Assembly: GCA_946557785.1 (NCBI GenBank)
Contig: CAMNTH010000023.1
Span: 1-52,643, forward strand
Direction of reading: 5' to 3'
DNA length: 52,643 nt
Source: an uncultured Blautia sp.
GTDB lineage: Bacteria > Bacillota > Clostridia > Lachnospirales > Lachnospiraceae
Shown here: positions 1-8,694 of the stretch, piece after piece
Position numbering within the stretch: position 1 is the stretch's first letter
Layout of the letters: the number at the start of each line of letters is the position of its first letter
Translations under genes and position numbers: made by a program
Notes under the pieces: generated by a model
Database searches by the model: none
Told to the model about the DNA's origin: nothing
What the model saw: the letters and a program-made list of their open reading frames with translations, nothing else

Positions 1-73
1 GTACTGGGGTTGCGAGGTGTTTTGCTCTACTCAACTGTCAAAAACAGGATTTTATCACCATTCATTCTGCCTG

Positions 74-787
74 TCAAGAAGGAATTTTAAAAAGTTTCCT
101 GCAAAAGTTTTCTGCCACGTCCATGTCTTCCGGCGTGGTAATCTTAATATTTTGATATGAGCCCTCCACAAGGCGTATTTTGACGCCAGTCTCCTGCTCT
201 ACAACCATCGCATCGTCTGTAATAGACGTCATTTCCTTTAAACGGATGCTTTCATGGGCTTTTCGGATAAGAGCATAAGAAAAGATCTGAGGAGTCTGAA
301 TCGTCCACACACACCTGCGGTCAGGTGTACTATCCACAAATCCCCCTGCATCCGCAAGCTTTATTGTGTCCTTCGAGGGCATACCGATTACGCAGGCACC
401 TGTATCCACAGCACCATCTAATCCCCTCTCTAAAATCTCTTCTGTAATAAAAGGTCTTGCGCCGTCATGAATAAATACATAATCACAATTTTTGCATGCA
501 AGAAGGCCGGCATAGACAGAATCATACCGTTCCTTTCCTCCTGGAATAATGCTTGTCACTTTGGAAAATCCGTATTTTTCAACGATTTCATTTCTGCAGT
601 AGGAAACAGCATCCTTTCCTGTTACCAGAACAATCTCCTGAATCAGGGGACTTTCCTGAAAACAGCGCAAAGAATAATAAAGCACAGGATATCCCCCTAC
701 CTCCAGAAACTGTTTCTGAATTTTGCTGTTCATTCTCTTCCCCTGTCCTGCTGCCAGTACAATTGCCGTACATCGTCTTAATGCCAT
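74..787 (-). CDS. ispD: 2-C-methyl-D-erythritol 4-phosphate cytidylyltransferase
   Basis: IspD joins CTP and methylerythritol 4-phosphate to make CDP-ME in the non-mevalonate isoprenoid pathway, in the cytosol. The 237-residue product has the nucleotide-binding loop LAAGQGKRM (residues 11-19), HDGARPF (107-113), TPQIF (165-169), TDDAMVVE (190-197) and a C-terminal NIKITTPEDM. All of these are standard for the family, and the length is normal. A longer frame opens at 841 and would overlap tsaD. I chose the ATG at 787 because an AGGAGG lies five bases before it and the family N-terminus starts there. It is the last gene of the leftward tsaE-to-ispD operon, with a 40-base gap after tsaD. No terminator could be seen in the 73 bases left at the window edge. 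Confidence 0.96.
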   Translation of the reverse strand: MALRRCTAIVLAAGQGKRMNSKIQKQFLEVGGYPVLYYSLRCFQESPLIQEIVLVTGKDAVSYCRNEIVEKYGFSKVTSIIPGGKERYDSVYAGLLACKNCDYVFIHDGARPFITEEILERGLDGAVDTGACVIGMPSKDTIKLADAGGFVDSTPDRRCVWTIQTPQIFSYALIRKAHESIRLKEMTSITDDAMVVEQETGVKIRLVEGSYQNIKITTPEDMDVAENFCRKLFKIPS

Positions 788-827
788 GTTTTCCTCCTGC
801 ACTTTCTCAATTTTCCTGATCTTTCTT

Positions 828-1847
828 TCAGCGCTCTCCAAGCTTCAAATTGGGTACTGCATTCAAATCCCATCCATGCCTTGTTCCCTTCTGATATTCG
901 TAATAAGCAGCTACTCCAATCATTGCCGCATTATCCGTACAAAAAATAGGAGATGGATGATAAAAACGGTATTCCCTTTCTTCGCAGGCCTTTCTCATAG
1001 CTTCCCGAAGGGTTCCATTGGAAGCCACCCCTCCTGCAATTGCAATTTTGCCCATTCCATAATCCTTTGCAGCCAGCATTGTATGCTCTACAAGAACATC
1101 CACTACAGCTTTTTGGAAAGAAGCAGCCAGATCGGCAGGATTCACTTCTTCCCCTTTCATTTTGGCATTGTTCAAATAATTCAGCACTGCGGACTTTACA
1201 CCGCTGAAGCTGAAGTCATAAGGACAGTCCCCGATTTTAGCACGGGGAAACTCTATCGCATCCGGTTTTCCCTCTTTTGAAAGTTTGTCAATCTTGGGAC
1301 CGCCGGGATATCCAAGTCCAATGGCTCTTGCTACTTTATCAAAAGCTTCTCCTGCCGCATCGTCACGGGTCCGTCCTAAAATCTCAAATTCACCATAGTC
1401 CTTCACGATCACCAGGTGCGTATGTCCCCCGGAAACAATCAGGCATAAAAAAGGCGGTTCCAGATCCTGGTTCTCAATATAGTTTGCACAAACATGTCCT
1501 TCAATATGATGGACGCCTACAAGCGGAAGCTTTTTCGCATATGCGATGGCTTTTGCCTCAGCTACCCCTACTAAGAGCGCACCTACCAGGCCGGGACCAT
1601 AAGTAACCCCAATAGCATCCATATCATCCAACGTCATGTCTGCTTCTTTTAAGGCCTCCTCAACTACCTGGTTAATTTTTTCAATATGCTTCCTGGATGC
1701 AATTTCCGGCACCACACCTCCATATAATTTATGAAGTTCTATCTGGGATGAAATCACATTGGACAGAACAGTCCTGCCGTTTTTCACAACAGCCGCTGCC
1801 GTTTCATCACAGGAACTTTCGATTGCAAGAATCAATGTATCCTTCAT
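828..1847 (-). CDS. tsaD: tRNA N6-adenosine threonylcarbamoyltransferase TsaD
   Basis: TsaD is the catalytic subunit that moves the threonylcarbamoyl group onto A37 of ANN-decoding tRNAs (t6A). It works with TsaB and TsaE, which are encoded upstream in the same operon. The 339-residue protein has the ASKHA-fold start [10 protein letters not shown] (10-19), the metal-binding HHIEGH (113-118), SGGHTHLV (about 139-146) and a late DNAAMIG motif, all expected. The length is typical. A GAGGAGGC sequence precedes the ATG. The fourth t6A enzyme, TsaC/Sua5, is not in this window. Confidence 0.97.
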   Translation of the reverse strand: MKDTLILAIESSCDETAAAVVKNGRTVLSNVISSQIELHKLYGGVVPEIASRKHIEKINQVVEEALKEADMTLDDMDAIGVTYGPGLVGALLVGVAEAKAIAYAKKLPLVGVHHIEGHVCANYIENQDLEPPFLCLIVSGGHTHLVIVKDYGEFEILGRTRDDAAGEAFDKVARAIGLGYPGGPKIDKLSKEGKPDAIEFPRAKIGDCPYDFSFSGVKSAVLNYLNNAKMKGEEVNPADLAASFQKAVVDVLVEHTMLAAKDYGMGKIAIAGGVASNGTLREAMRKACEEREYRFYHPSPIFCTDNAAMIGVAAYYEYQKGTRHGWDLNAVPNLKLGER

Positions 1848-1885
1848 TTACCTGCCTCCTCATATTTCATCAGTACCAATCCCTA

Positions 1886-2800
1886 TTACTCCTCTTCCTC
1901 AAAATTCAGCTCAATGCTTTTGCCGTCTTTGCCAGGGCAGGCATTGGGAAAAATGCTGCGCACACTTTCCATATAGTCATCCGGACGGATCAGGGACGGG
2001 CTGAAATGTGTCAGCCAAAGTTCCTTCACCCCTGCATCCCGGGCAAGGACTGCGGCTTCCTTAAATGTCATATGCTTATAGCCTTTTGCCTTATCCGCCT
2101 TATCTTCCTCACCATACATTCCCTCGCAGATAAACAAATCAGACTGTGCGGCATTGCGCAAAATAGACTCCGTAGGTCTGGTATCTGTTGTATAGGTAAG
2201 CTTAATCCCTTTTCTGTCAGGGCCAAGAACCATATCCGGCGTATAGATCTTACCATCTTCTTCTACCGTATGGCCTTTTTGAAGAGGATTCCAGAAGCGC
2301 AGCGGAATTTCATGTTTCCTGGCACTCTCCGGAGAAAACTTCCCCTGTCTTAAAATTTCCAGTGTATATCCATAGCAAAGCACATTATGGTTTACTCTGA
2401 ATGACGTGATCCGGTAGCCGTTTATCTCCAGCACCTCTTCCGGCTTTGTTATCTCTATGAATTTCAATTCAAAGGGCAGCTCAGGCGCAATAATACGCAG
2501 AGCATTTACCACTCGCTCCAGCCCCCTTGGGCCAATCAATGTCAAAGGCTCCCTTCGGTCTGCATTCCCCATGGTAAGCAAAAGCCCCGGAAGTCCGCTG
2601 ATATGATCTCCATGATAATGAGTAAAGCATATAGTATCAATGGGCTTAAAGCTCCATCCCTTTTCCTTTACCGCGACCTGGGTGCCTTCTCCGCAGTCGA
2701 TCAAAAGGCTGCTCCCGTTGTAGCGCACCATCAGCGCAGTAAGCCATCTTCTTGGCAGGGGCATCATACCGCCTGTTCCCAGCAAACAAATATCTAACAT
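1886..2800 (-). CDS. rnz: ribonuclease Z (tRNA 3' processing)
   Basis: RNase Z is a zinc metallo-beta-lactamase-fold endonuclease that trims the 3' trailers of tRNA precursors. In the 304-residue product the zinc motif HYHGDH is at residues 61-66, after an N-terminal LLGTGG strand. Further metal ligands sit in YTTDTRP, in FICEGMYG and in the C-terminal WLTHFSPS. Length and motif order fit the bacterial short-form enzyme. A GAGGAGG precedes the ATG. The gene lies between rimI and tsaD, so the whole operon is centred on tRNA maturation and modification. Confidence 0.95.
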   Translation of the reverse strand: MLDICLLGTGGMMPLPRRWLTALMVRYNGSSLLIDCGEGTQVAVKEKGWSFKPIDTICFTHYHGDHISGLPGLLLTMGNADRREPLTLIGPRGLERVVNALRIIAPELPFELKFIEITKPEEVLEINGYRITSFRVNHNVLCYGYTLEILRQGKFSPESARKHEIPLRFWNPLQKGHTVEEDGKIYTPDMVLGPDRKGIKLTYTTDTRPTESILRNAAQSDLFICEGMYGEEDKADKAKGYKHMTFKEAAVLARDAGVKELWLTHFSPSLIRPDDYMESVRSIFPNACPGKDGKSIELNFEEEE

Positions 2801-2822
2801 AAATTCCTCCTCAAAAATCCAT

Positions 2823-3263
2823 TCAAATCCCAGATCTTCTGGTCATGAGGATTGCATCCTCCACAGGTTTCTCATAATAGTTCCTGCGGATTCCATCTCG
2901 TACAAATCCCAGCCTCTCATAAAGCCGAATGGCTGTATCATTGCTCTGGCGAACCTCCAAATGAATGACAGTCACGCCTTGTTCCTCTGCCAGGCGGATC
3001 ATGCTTTCCATAAGGAAATTTCCAATCCCTTCTTTTTGTCTGTCCCTTCGTACAGCCACGTTGGTAACGTCCCCTTCATCCAGAACCATCAAAAGCCCGC
3101 AGTAGGCTAAAATCCGCCCTTTTTCCTCCACTGCCAGAAACATAGTATTCTCTTTTGTAAGGAATGTAAAGTATCCCTCACGGGTCCAGGGCACATGAAA
3201 CAGATCCTCTTCAATTTCCATTACCTGATCCAGGTCCTCTATCAGCATCTCCCTGAGAATCAT
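2823..3263 (-). CDS. rimI: ribosomal protein bS18-alanine N-acetyltransferase (GNAT)
   Basis: This is a 146-residue single-domain GNAT acetyltransferase. The acetyl-CoA pyrophosphate loop RDRQKEGIGNFLM lies at about residues 72-84. It is followed by HLEVRQSNDTAIRLYERLGF, the usual RimI C-terminal signature. RimI acetylates the N-terminal alanine of ribosomal protein bS18; broader N-terminal acetylation is known for some homologues. The start codon overlaps the tsaB stop as ATGA, with AGGAGG seven bases upstream, so the two genes are translationally coupled. Placement between tsaB and tsaD/rnz is a common Firmicutes order and supports RimI over an unrelated GNAT. Confidence 0.9.
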   Translation of the reverse strand: MILREMLIEDLDQVMEIEEDLFHVPWTREGYFTFLTKENTMFLAVEEKGRILAYCGLLMVLDEGDVTNVAVRRDRQKEGIGNFLMESMIRLAEEQGVTVIHLEVRQSNDTAIRLYERLGFVRDGIRRNYYEKPVEDAILMTRRSGI

Positions 3264-4000
3264 ACATTTTCCTCCTGCTTTTTGGATGTATCCCCCAAAA
3301 GCAGCTCTTTTTTCGCACGCTCACGCTCTGCCTGGGAAACACGGAGATAATCAGGGCGATGCTCTGCTGCCGACAAAACTTTGCCCGCTTTTACATACTC
3401 CATTCCAAGAGCAGCCACAGCCGATGCCCTCTGCCGATTCACATGGGCAGGCGCAAAGGAAAAAGGTACCTTTAATGCCGCTTCAATTTTTCCTTTATAG
3501 ACGGAAACGCCGTCTCCCAAAAATGTTACGTTCTCTCCCATTTCATTCAGCTCATCTAAAAGATCTGCGGCGGCTCCTGCCCACTGTTTCTTTATGGTCA
3601 CAAGCTTATGATCCTCAAACCTGTAAAGTCCCGTATATACCTGGCTCCTGCGTGCATCCATAATAGGGCAGATAATCCCCCTGGCATCATACAGGTTATA
3701 GGCAAGGGCCTCTGTGGTAGGTACCGGCACCAAAGGCTTTTTTAGTGCCAGTCCTAGGCCTTTTGCCGTTGCAGAGCCGATACGCAGACCTGTAAAAGAC
3801 CCGGGACCTGCTGCTACCGCAATTGCATCTACCGTATTCAGATCCAGCTCCGTCATTTTGGTAATCTCATCCAGCATAGGAAGCAAGGTCTGGGAATGTG
3901 TTTTTTTATAGTTTACTGTATATTCTGCCAACAGTGTATCATCTTCTGCCACCGCAACAGAAGCCACCATTCCAGAACTGTCTAACGCCAAAATCTTCAT
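3260..4000 (-). CDS. tsaB: tRNA threonylcarbamoyladenosine biosynthesis protein TsaB
   Basis: TsaB is a catalytically inactive ASKHA-fold partner that dimerises with TsaD and recruits TsaE for t6A synthesis. The product begins MKILALDSSG, carries AAGPGSFTGLRIG, the hallmark of TsaB, and continues with VPTTEALAYNLYD. The C-terminal part resembles typical 230-250-residue homologues. The frame is open five codons further upstream. I chose the ATG at 4000 because GGAGG stands six to seven bases before it and the beta-strand MKILALD is the normal N-terminus. It lies 20 bases after tsaE and overlaps rimI by four bases. Confidence 0.95.
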   Translation of the reverse strand: MKILALDSSGMVASVAVAEDDTLLAEYTVNYKKTHSQTLLPMLDEITKMTELDLNTVDAIAVAAGPGSFTGLRIGSATAKGLGLALKKPLVPVPTTEALAYNLYDARGIICPIMDARRSQVYTGLYRFEDHKLVTIKKQWAGAAADLLDELNEMGENVTFLGDGVSVYKGKIEAALKVPFSFAPAHVNRQRASAVAALGMEYVKAGKVLSAAEHRPDYLRVSQAERERAKKELLLGDTSKKQEENV

Positions 4001-4020
4001 AAGTTTTCCTCCCATATGCC

Positions 4021-4464
4021 CTATAACGTAATTTCTTCTTCCAAACCGGAAATTTGGATTTTTCTGTACTCAAATCCCTGTGTAAGATCCTTTTCAATTG
4101 TAATCTGTATCAGCTTTTCCGGTAAAATCTCTTCTATTAAGTCAGCCCATTCGATCAGGCATATTCCCTGCCCGAAAAAATAATCGTCATAGCCGATTTC
4201 TTCCATCTCTTCACTATCTCCGATCCTGTATACATCAAAATGATAAAAAGGCAGCCTTCCTTCCTCATACACCTGAATAATGGTAAATGTAGGGCTGCTG
4301 ATGGGCTCCGTAATATCCAGACCATCGGCAACTCCCTGGGTAAATACGGTCTTTCCCACGCCAAGATCTCCAGTCAGCGTATAAATCTGGCCCGGCTTTG
4401 CAGCCCTGCCGATTTTTTTTCCTAATGCAAATGTCTCCTCCGGTGCTCTCGTCTCTATTACCAT
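4021..4464 (-). CDS. tsaE: tRNA threonylcarbamoyladenosine biosynthesis ATPase TsaE
   Basis: TsaE is the small P-loop ATPase that drives the TsaB-TsaD cycle. The 147-residue protein has Walker A GDLGVGKT at residues 32-39, followed by SSPTFTIIQVYE and HFDVYRI, then a Walker B-like ICLIEWAD. This order is diagnostic for the family. It is the first gene of the leftward operon tsaE-tsaB-rimI-rnz-tsaD-ispD. Its promoter is the leftward half of the shared promoter zone at 4530-4558. Confidence 0.95.
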   Translation of the reverse strand: MVIETRAPEETFALGKKIGRAAKPGQIYTLTGDLGVGKTVFTQGVADGLDITEPISSPTFTIIQVYEEGRLPFYHFDVYRIGDSEEMEEIGYDDYFFGQGICLIEWADLIEEILPEKLIQITIEKDLTQGFEYRKIQISGLEEEITL

Positions 4465-4508
4465 ATGTTCCCTTCTCCCTGATTTCTGATGGCCGTTCCA
4501 CCTTTTTC

Positions 4509-4558
4509 TTGCAGAATTGTTCTCCGCATATTATAATAGAGCACAAAGAGAAAAACAA
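4509..4558. promoter_or_regulatory. divergent promoter pair sharing one symmetric -10
   Basis: Rightward: TTGCAG (4509-4514), a 17-base spacer, TATAAT (4532-4537), for the cyclophilin gene. Leftward: TTGTTT (4558-4553), a 17-base spacer, TATAAT (4535-4530), for tsaE. The two -10 hexamers overlap by four bases in a self-complementary ATTATAAT, so RNA polymerase could open the same bubble and leave in either direction. Both spacers have the ideal length. Assignments are by eye from consensus. Confidence 0.7.
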
Positions 4559-4584
4559 TACTTTTTGAAAAGGAGATCTAAAAT

Positions 4585-5103
4585 ATGGCAAATCCAATTG
4601 TAACGATTACCATGGAAAACGGAGACGTAATGAAAGCAGAACTGTATCCGGAAATTGCCCCCAATACAGTAAATAATTTTATCAGCCTTGTTAAAAAAGG
4701 ATTTTATAACGGACTTATCTTCCACCGTGTGATCAATGGTTTCATGATCCAGGGCGGATGCCCGGACGGAACCGGCATGGGCGGTCCTGGATACTCCATT
4801 AAAGGCGAATTTGCCCGAAACAAAATAACCAACGACCTTCCGCACACTCCTGGCGTATTGTCCATGGCAAGGGCGATGCATCCCAACTCTGCCGGAAGCC
4901 AGTTCTTTATCATGCATAAGGCTGCGCCTCATCTTGACGGAAGCTACGCTGCATTCGGCAAGATCACCGAGGGTATGGATGTGGTGAACCGAATTGCCGA
5001 GGAGGATACCGATTATAATGACAGACCGCTGGATGAACAGAAAATGTCTTCTGTAACAGTAGAAACTTTTGGAATGGAATATCCGGAACCGGAGAAATGC
5101 TGA
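4585..5103 (+). CDS. cyclophilin-type peptidyl-prolyl cis-trans isomerase
   Basis: This is a 172-residue single-domain cyclophilin that speeds proline isomerisation in folding proteins. Catalytic and ligand-binding segments are present: FHRVINGFMIQGG with the active-site Arg, then MARAMHPNSAGSQFFI, and HLDGSYAAFGKI near the C-terminus. There is no signal peptide, so it should be cytosolic. AAGGAG stands nine bases before the ATG. It is a single-gene unit running rightward from the shared promoter and closed by the hairpin at 5132-5168. Confidence 0.95.
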   Translation: MANPIVTITMENGDVMKAELYPEIAPNTVNNFISLVKKGFYNGLIFHRVINGFMIQGGCPDGTGMGGPGYSIKGEFARNKITNDLPHTPGVLSMARAMHPNSAGSQFFIMHKAAPHLDGSYAAFGKITEGMDVVNRIAEEDTDYNDRPLDEQKMSSVTVETFGMEYPEPEKC

Positions 5104-5131
5104 TTCCAGAAACCATACAAAACCTTATAAT

Positions 5132-5168
5132 AAAAATGCTGCTCTTAATCTAAAGGGCAGCATTTTTA
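5132..5168. terminator. bidirectional intrinsic terminator
   Basis: The arms AATGCTGC and GCAGCATT pair around a loop. The hairpin is followed by TTTTTA on the plus strand and preceded by AAAA, giving a T tract on the minus strand. It lies between the convergent cyclophilin and YigZ genes and can serve both. Confidence 0.85.
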
Positions 5169-5180
5169 TTCTGTTAATCA

Positions 5181-5837
5181 TCATTTATCAAACAGGTGCA
5201 CTTCTCCATCCAATACCGAAAAATAAAGTTCCTTCTCTTTATTCATCCTTGCTCTGCCGTTTGTCCCTTCTGTAATCGCTTTCTGTACAGAATCCACTTC
5301 ATTTTTGGGTACAAGCAGCTTCAGGATTACCTTATCCGTGTATTCCGAATCCAAAATAGGAAGCTTACGCTCTCCTGCAATATATTGGATCTTGCCGATA
5401 CCGGTGTAATCCGTTATCACTTCCAGGGAAATTCCGTATTGCTTTTCAATGATCCGGCTTGCCCGAAGCCCCTCCTGAACAGCTTTGGAATAAGCACGCA
5501 CAAGTCCTCCTGTTCCCAGAAGGATTCCGCCAAAATAGCGGGTCACTACCACAGCCACATTGTAAATATCTTCTCCCAGGACTACATCCAGCATAGGCCG
5601 CCCTGCTGTCCCTGATGGTTCACCATCATCGCTGCACCGGGTATATTCCCGGTTTGTTCCCACAGAATAAACGTAACAGTTGTGCCGTGCATCCCAGTAT
5701 TTTTTCCTCATTTCTTCTATAAAAGCCAGTGCCTCTTCTTCTGTCTCCACCAGGCGGACATTCACAATAAATCTGGATTTTTTCTCCACGATTTCTCCAG
5801 TGCCACCCTCCAGTAAAGTCTTATAACATTCCAACAT
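5181..5837 (-). CDS. YigZ/IMPACT family protein
   Basis: This 218-residue protein belongs to the UPF0029 (IMPACT/YigZ) family. The N-terminal IMPACT domain contains KKSRFIVNV, ARHNCYVYSVG and SDDGEPSGTAGRPML, the strongest family signature, then VVVTRYFGGILLGTGGL. A smaller ferredoxin-like C-terminal domain (DUF1949 type) follows from about residue 140. Eukaryotic IMPACT regulates the kinase GCN2; the bacterial role is not settled, and a ribosome- or nucleic-acid-related role is often assumed. GGAGG precedes the ATG by nine bases. It is monocistronic and convergent with the cyclophilin gene. Confidence 0.9.
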   Translation of the reverse strand: MLECYKTLLEGGTGEIVEKKSRFIVNVRLVETEEEALAFIEEMRKKYWDARHNCYVYSVGTNREYTRCSDDGEPSGTAGRPMLDVVLGEDIYNVAVVVTRYFGGILLGTGGLVRAYSKAVQEGLRASRIIEKQYGISLEVITDYTGIGKIQYIAGERKLPILDSEYTDKVILKLLVPKNEVDSVQKAITEGTNGRARMNKEKELYFSVLDGEVHLFDK

Positions 5838-5963
5838 AAGCCTCTGCCTCCGGTATTTTTATATTACAGTGCCAAAAACTGTACGAGTATAATTTTTATT
5901 GTACATTTTCCCGATAGATTCTGTCAATCCTAAGAAAAGAAACTTGAAGTTTTTAATTTGGGG

Positions 5964-5992
5964 TTTATTTACTTATTTATATTTGATATAAT
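5964..5992 (+). promoter_or_regulatory. extended -10 promoter of the class A PBP gene
   Basis: TTTATT (5964-5969), a 17-base spacer ending in TGA, and a perfect TATAAT (5987-5992) form an extended -10 promoter. It lies 27 bases before the penicillin-binding protein start, which has an AAAGGAGG site. Confidence 0.65.
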
Positions 5993-6018
5993 AAAACAGA
6001 TTATAAAGGAGGAATATC

Positions 6019-8625
6019 ATGAATTACGGAAAAAAAGCGACTTCGAAGAGACGAAACGCCCTGGTTTCCAGTTCGTCTATGATGGGGAAGCGTGCACATG
6101 TTTCGTTTCTCAGAGTTTTATTTATATCATTGATCGCGCTTTGTGTCATCTGTGTGTGTCTCGGATTTGGAGCATTTAAGGGTGTGATTGATAATGCGCC
6201 GGACGTAGATGACGTAGATATCATGCCCCTTGGTTATGCATCCTTTTTGTATGATGATCAGGGTAATCAGCTCCGCAAGCTTGCAGCTCCGGACTCCAAC
6301 CGTCTTCCGGTTTCCATAGACCAGATCCCCCTGGATTTGCAGCATGCAGTAGTTGCCATTGAAGATGAGCGTTTTTACGAGCATAACGGTATTGACGTAA
6401 AAGGTATTGTCCGTGCCTTTGTCCGGAATATTACGTCAAGGGATCTTTCAGAGGGTGCCAGTACCATTACCCAGCAGCTCCTGAAGAATAATGTATTTAC
6501 CAATTGGACCCAGGAGTCCACCTGGCTGGAACGATTTACCCGTAAATTCCAGGAACAGTACCTGGCTATCCAGATTGAAGAAAAGATCAATGACAAAAAC
6601 GTGATTCTTGAAAATTATCTGAATACCATCAACCTTGGCGCAGGCGCATACGGGGTCCAGGCAGCTTCCCGTCAGTATTTCAATAAAGATGTATGGGATC
6701 TGAACCTTTCCGAGTGTGCGACCTTGGCAGGAATCACCCAGAACCCAAGCCGTTTTAACCCGATCGAGAATCCAAAGGATAACGCCAAGCGTAAAAAGGA
6801 AGTCCTGGAGCATATGCTGGATCAGAATTACATTTCACAGGAACAGTATGATGCTGCACTGAACGATGACGTTTATTCCAGGATCCAAACCGCACAGGAA
6901 GAGACATCCAGCTCAAGGAATCAGGTTTATACCTATTTTGAAGATGAGCTTACAGATCAGGTAATTAATGACCTTATGAATATCAAGGGCTACACAAGAA
7001 CCCAGGCTAGGAATATGCTTTACAGCGGCGGTCTTAAGATCTATACCACCCAGAATCCATATATTCAGTCTATTCTGGATGAAGAGTATGCTAACCCGGA
7101 TAACTATCCTTCCATTGTACAGTATTTGCTGGATTTCGCCCTGACCGTTACAGATGCTGACGGACAGGAGGTCAACTACAGTAAAGAAATGCTGACCCTC
7201 TATTTCCGAAACGAGGATCCTGAATTTGACCTGCTGTTTGATTCCCCCGAAGAGGGTCAGGCCTATGTAGACCGTTATAAAGAAAACATTCTGGCAGGAG
7301 GCGGCAAGGTTATAGCAGAGCGTGTAAGCTTTGCGCCGCAGCCACAGTCCTCCATGAGCGTTATCGACCAGTATACAGGATATGTCAAAGCCATCGTGGG
7401 AGGCAGAGGTAAAAAGACCGCCAGTCTTACCCTGAACCGTGCTACAGACAGTACACGTCAGCCCGGTTCCACCTTTAAGATCGTTTCCACCTATGCTCCT
7501 GCCCTGAATGAAAAGGGCATGACACTGGCTACTGCCTATGAGGATGAGGAAGGATACACCTACCCGGATGGTTCTCCGGTAAACAATGCTTCCCGTACCT
7601 ACAACGGCACAACGACTCTCCGAACTGCGATCCAGAACTCTGTTAATACAGTTGCTGTAAAATGTTTGGCAGACGTTACTCCTGAGCTTGGTCTGAAATA
7701 CCTTGATAATTTCGGATTTACAACACTTGCCCACGGAACAGAATCTGACCGGGATGCAAACGGCAGCATCTGGAACGATGCACAGCTTCCTACCGCTTTG
7801 GGCGGTATTGCAAAGGGTGTCACCAATGTAGAGCTGTGCGCCGCCTACGCTTCCATTGCCAATGGCGGAAATTATATCAAGCCGATTTATTATACCAAGA
7901 TTCTTGATCACAACGGAAATGTACTGATCGAAAATACTTCTGTTGAGCGTTCCGTTCTGAAAGAAACAACTGCATGGCTTCTTACCAATGCTATGGAAGA
8001 TGTTGTAAGACGCGGTACAGGTACTGCCTGCCAGCTTGACAATATGTCTGTTGCAGGTAAGACAGGTACAACAGAAGCTTACAATGACCTTTGGTTTGTG
8101 GGATATACGCCTTATTATACCTGTGCAGTATGGTCAGGCTATGATAATAACGTGAAGCTTCCTGACTACGCCCGCGATTTCCATAAAGGTCTGTGGAAAA
8201 AAGTCATGAGCCGTATCCACCAGGGTCTGGAATACATGGAATTCCCCCAGCCTGCAGGTATTGAAAAAACCAGCATCTGTGAAGAAACAGGACTTCTTCC
8301 CAGAGCCGGCTGTCCTGTCATTACCGAGTATTTTGATATCGGCGGCATGCCCACGGAATATTGTGACCAGCATTTCTATGAAGTAGAAGAGGAATATGAA
8401 ATGGATCCGGAAGACCTGGAAGTAACGCCTACTCCATCTGAAGGTGATCCAAACAGCGACCCCAATGAAGGAGAGTACCCTAATGAAGGCGGCGATCCGG
8501 ACGGAGGCGGGGATTCCGGTGAAGGCGGCGATTCCGGCGAAGGCGGCGGCGACAACGGAGATGACTGGAGTGAAGAGGAAGGCGAATGGGATGAAGAAAC
8601 AGGACAATATTATTATTACCATTAG
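6019..8625 (+). CDS. class A penicillin-binding protein (PBP1a type)
   Basis: This is a bifunctional peptidoglycan synthase of 868 residues. One membrane segment (about 30-55) follows a basic cytosolic tail. The glycosyltransferase 51 domain shows EDERFYEHNG (115-124, catalytic Glu) and EGASTITQQL (145-154). The transpeptidase domain has S484-T-F-K, S541-V-N and K681-T-G, the three penicillin-binding motifs, so both activities should be intact. After about residue 790 comes a low-complexity extracellular tail rich in Gly, Glu and Asp, with repeated GEGGDS units, ending in YYYYH. The family often carries Pro- or Gly-rich tails, but this one is strongly acidic. It is transcribed alone and closed by a strong terminator. 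Confidence 0.95.
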   Translation: MNYGKKATSKRRNALVSSSSMMGKRAHVSFLRVLFISLIALCVICVCLGFGAFKGVIDNAPDVDDVDIMPLGYASFLYDDQGNQLRKLAAPDSNRLPVSIDQIPLDLQHAVVAIEDERFYEHNGIDVKGIVRAFVRNITSRDLSEGASTITQQLLKNNVFTNWTQESTWLERFTRKFQEQYLAIQIEEKINDKNVILENYLNTINLGAGAYGVQAASRQYFNKDVWDLNLSECATLAGITQNPSRFNPIENPKDNAKRKKEVLEHMLDQNYISQEQYDAALNDDVYSRIQTAQEETSSSRNQVYTYFEDELTDQVINDLMNIKGYTRTQARNMLYSGGLKIYTTQNPYIQSILDEEYANPDNYPSIVQYLLDFALTVTDADGQEVNYSKEMLTLYFRNEDPEFDLLFDSPEEGQAYVDRYKENILAGGGKVIAERVSFAPQPQSSMSVIDQYTGYVKAIVGGRGKKTASLTLNRATDSTRQPGSTFKIVSTYAPALNEKGMTLATAYEDEEGYTYPDGSPVNNASRTYNGTTTLRTAIQNSVNTVAVKCLADVTPELGLKYLDNFGFTTLAHGTESDRDANGSIWNDAQLPTALGGIAKGVTNVELCAAYASIANGGNYIKPIYYTKILDHNGNVLIENTSVERSVLKETTAWLLTNAMEDVVRRGTGTACQLDNMSVAGKTGTTEAYNDLWFVGYTPYYTCAVWSGYDNNVKLPDYARDFHKGLWKKVMSRIHQGLEYMEFPQPAGIEKTSICEETGLLPRAGCPVITEYFDIGGMPTEYCDQHFYEVEEEYEMDPEDLEVTPTPSEGDPNSDPNEGEYPNEGGDPDGGGDSGEGGDSGEGGGDNGDDWSEEEGEWDEETGQYYYYH

Positions 8626-8636
8626 ACCATGAACTT

Positions 8637-8677
8637 AAAAGCAGCAGCCTGCAGATAAATCTGCAGGCTGCTTTTTA
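8637..8677. terminator. strong bidirectional intrinsic terminator
   Basis: AGCAGCCTGCAGAT pairs with ATCTGCAGGCTGCT. The stem is flanked by AAAA on the left and TTTTT on the right. It separates the penicillin-binding protein gene from the convergent mannosidase cluster. Confidence 0.9.
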
Positions 8678-8694
8678 TGTGATTATTTGTGTAC

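Noticed and set aside
788-841. N-terminal extension of ispD
   Set aside because: It would overlap tsaD and has no ribosome site, while the ATG at 787 has AGGAGG and matches the family start.
6913-7911. 332-residue open frame on the minus strand
   Set aside because: It lies wholly antisense to the penicillin-binding protein, which has clear catalytic motifs in the other frame. The antisense product has no recognisable domain or ribosome site.
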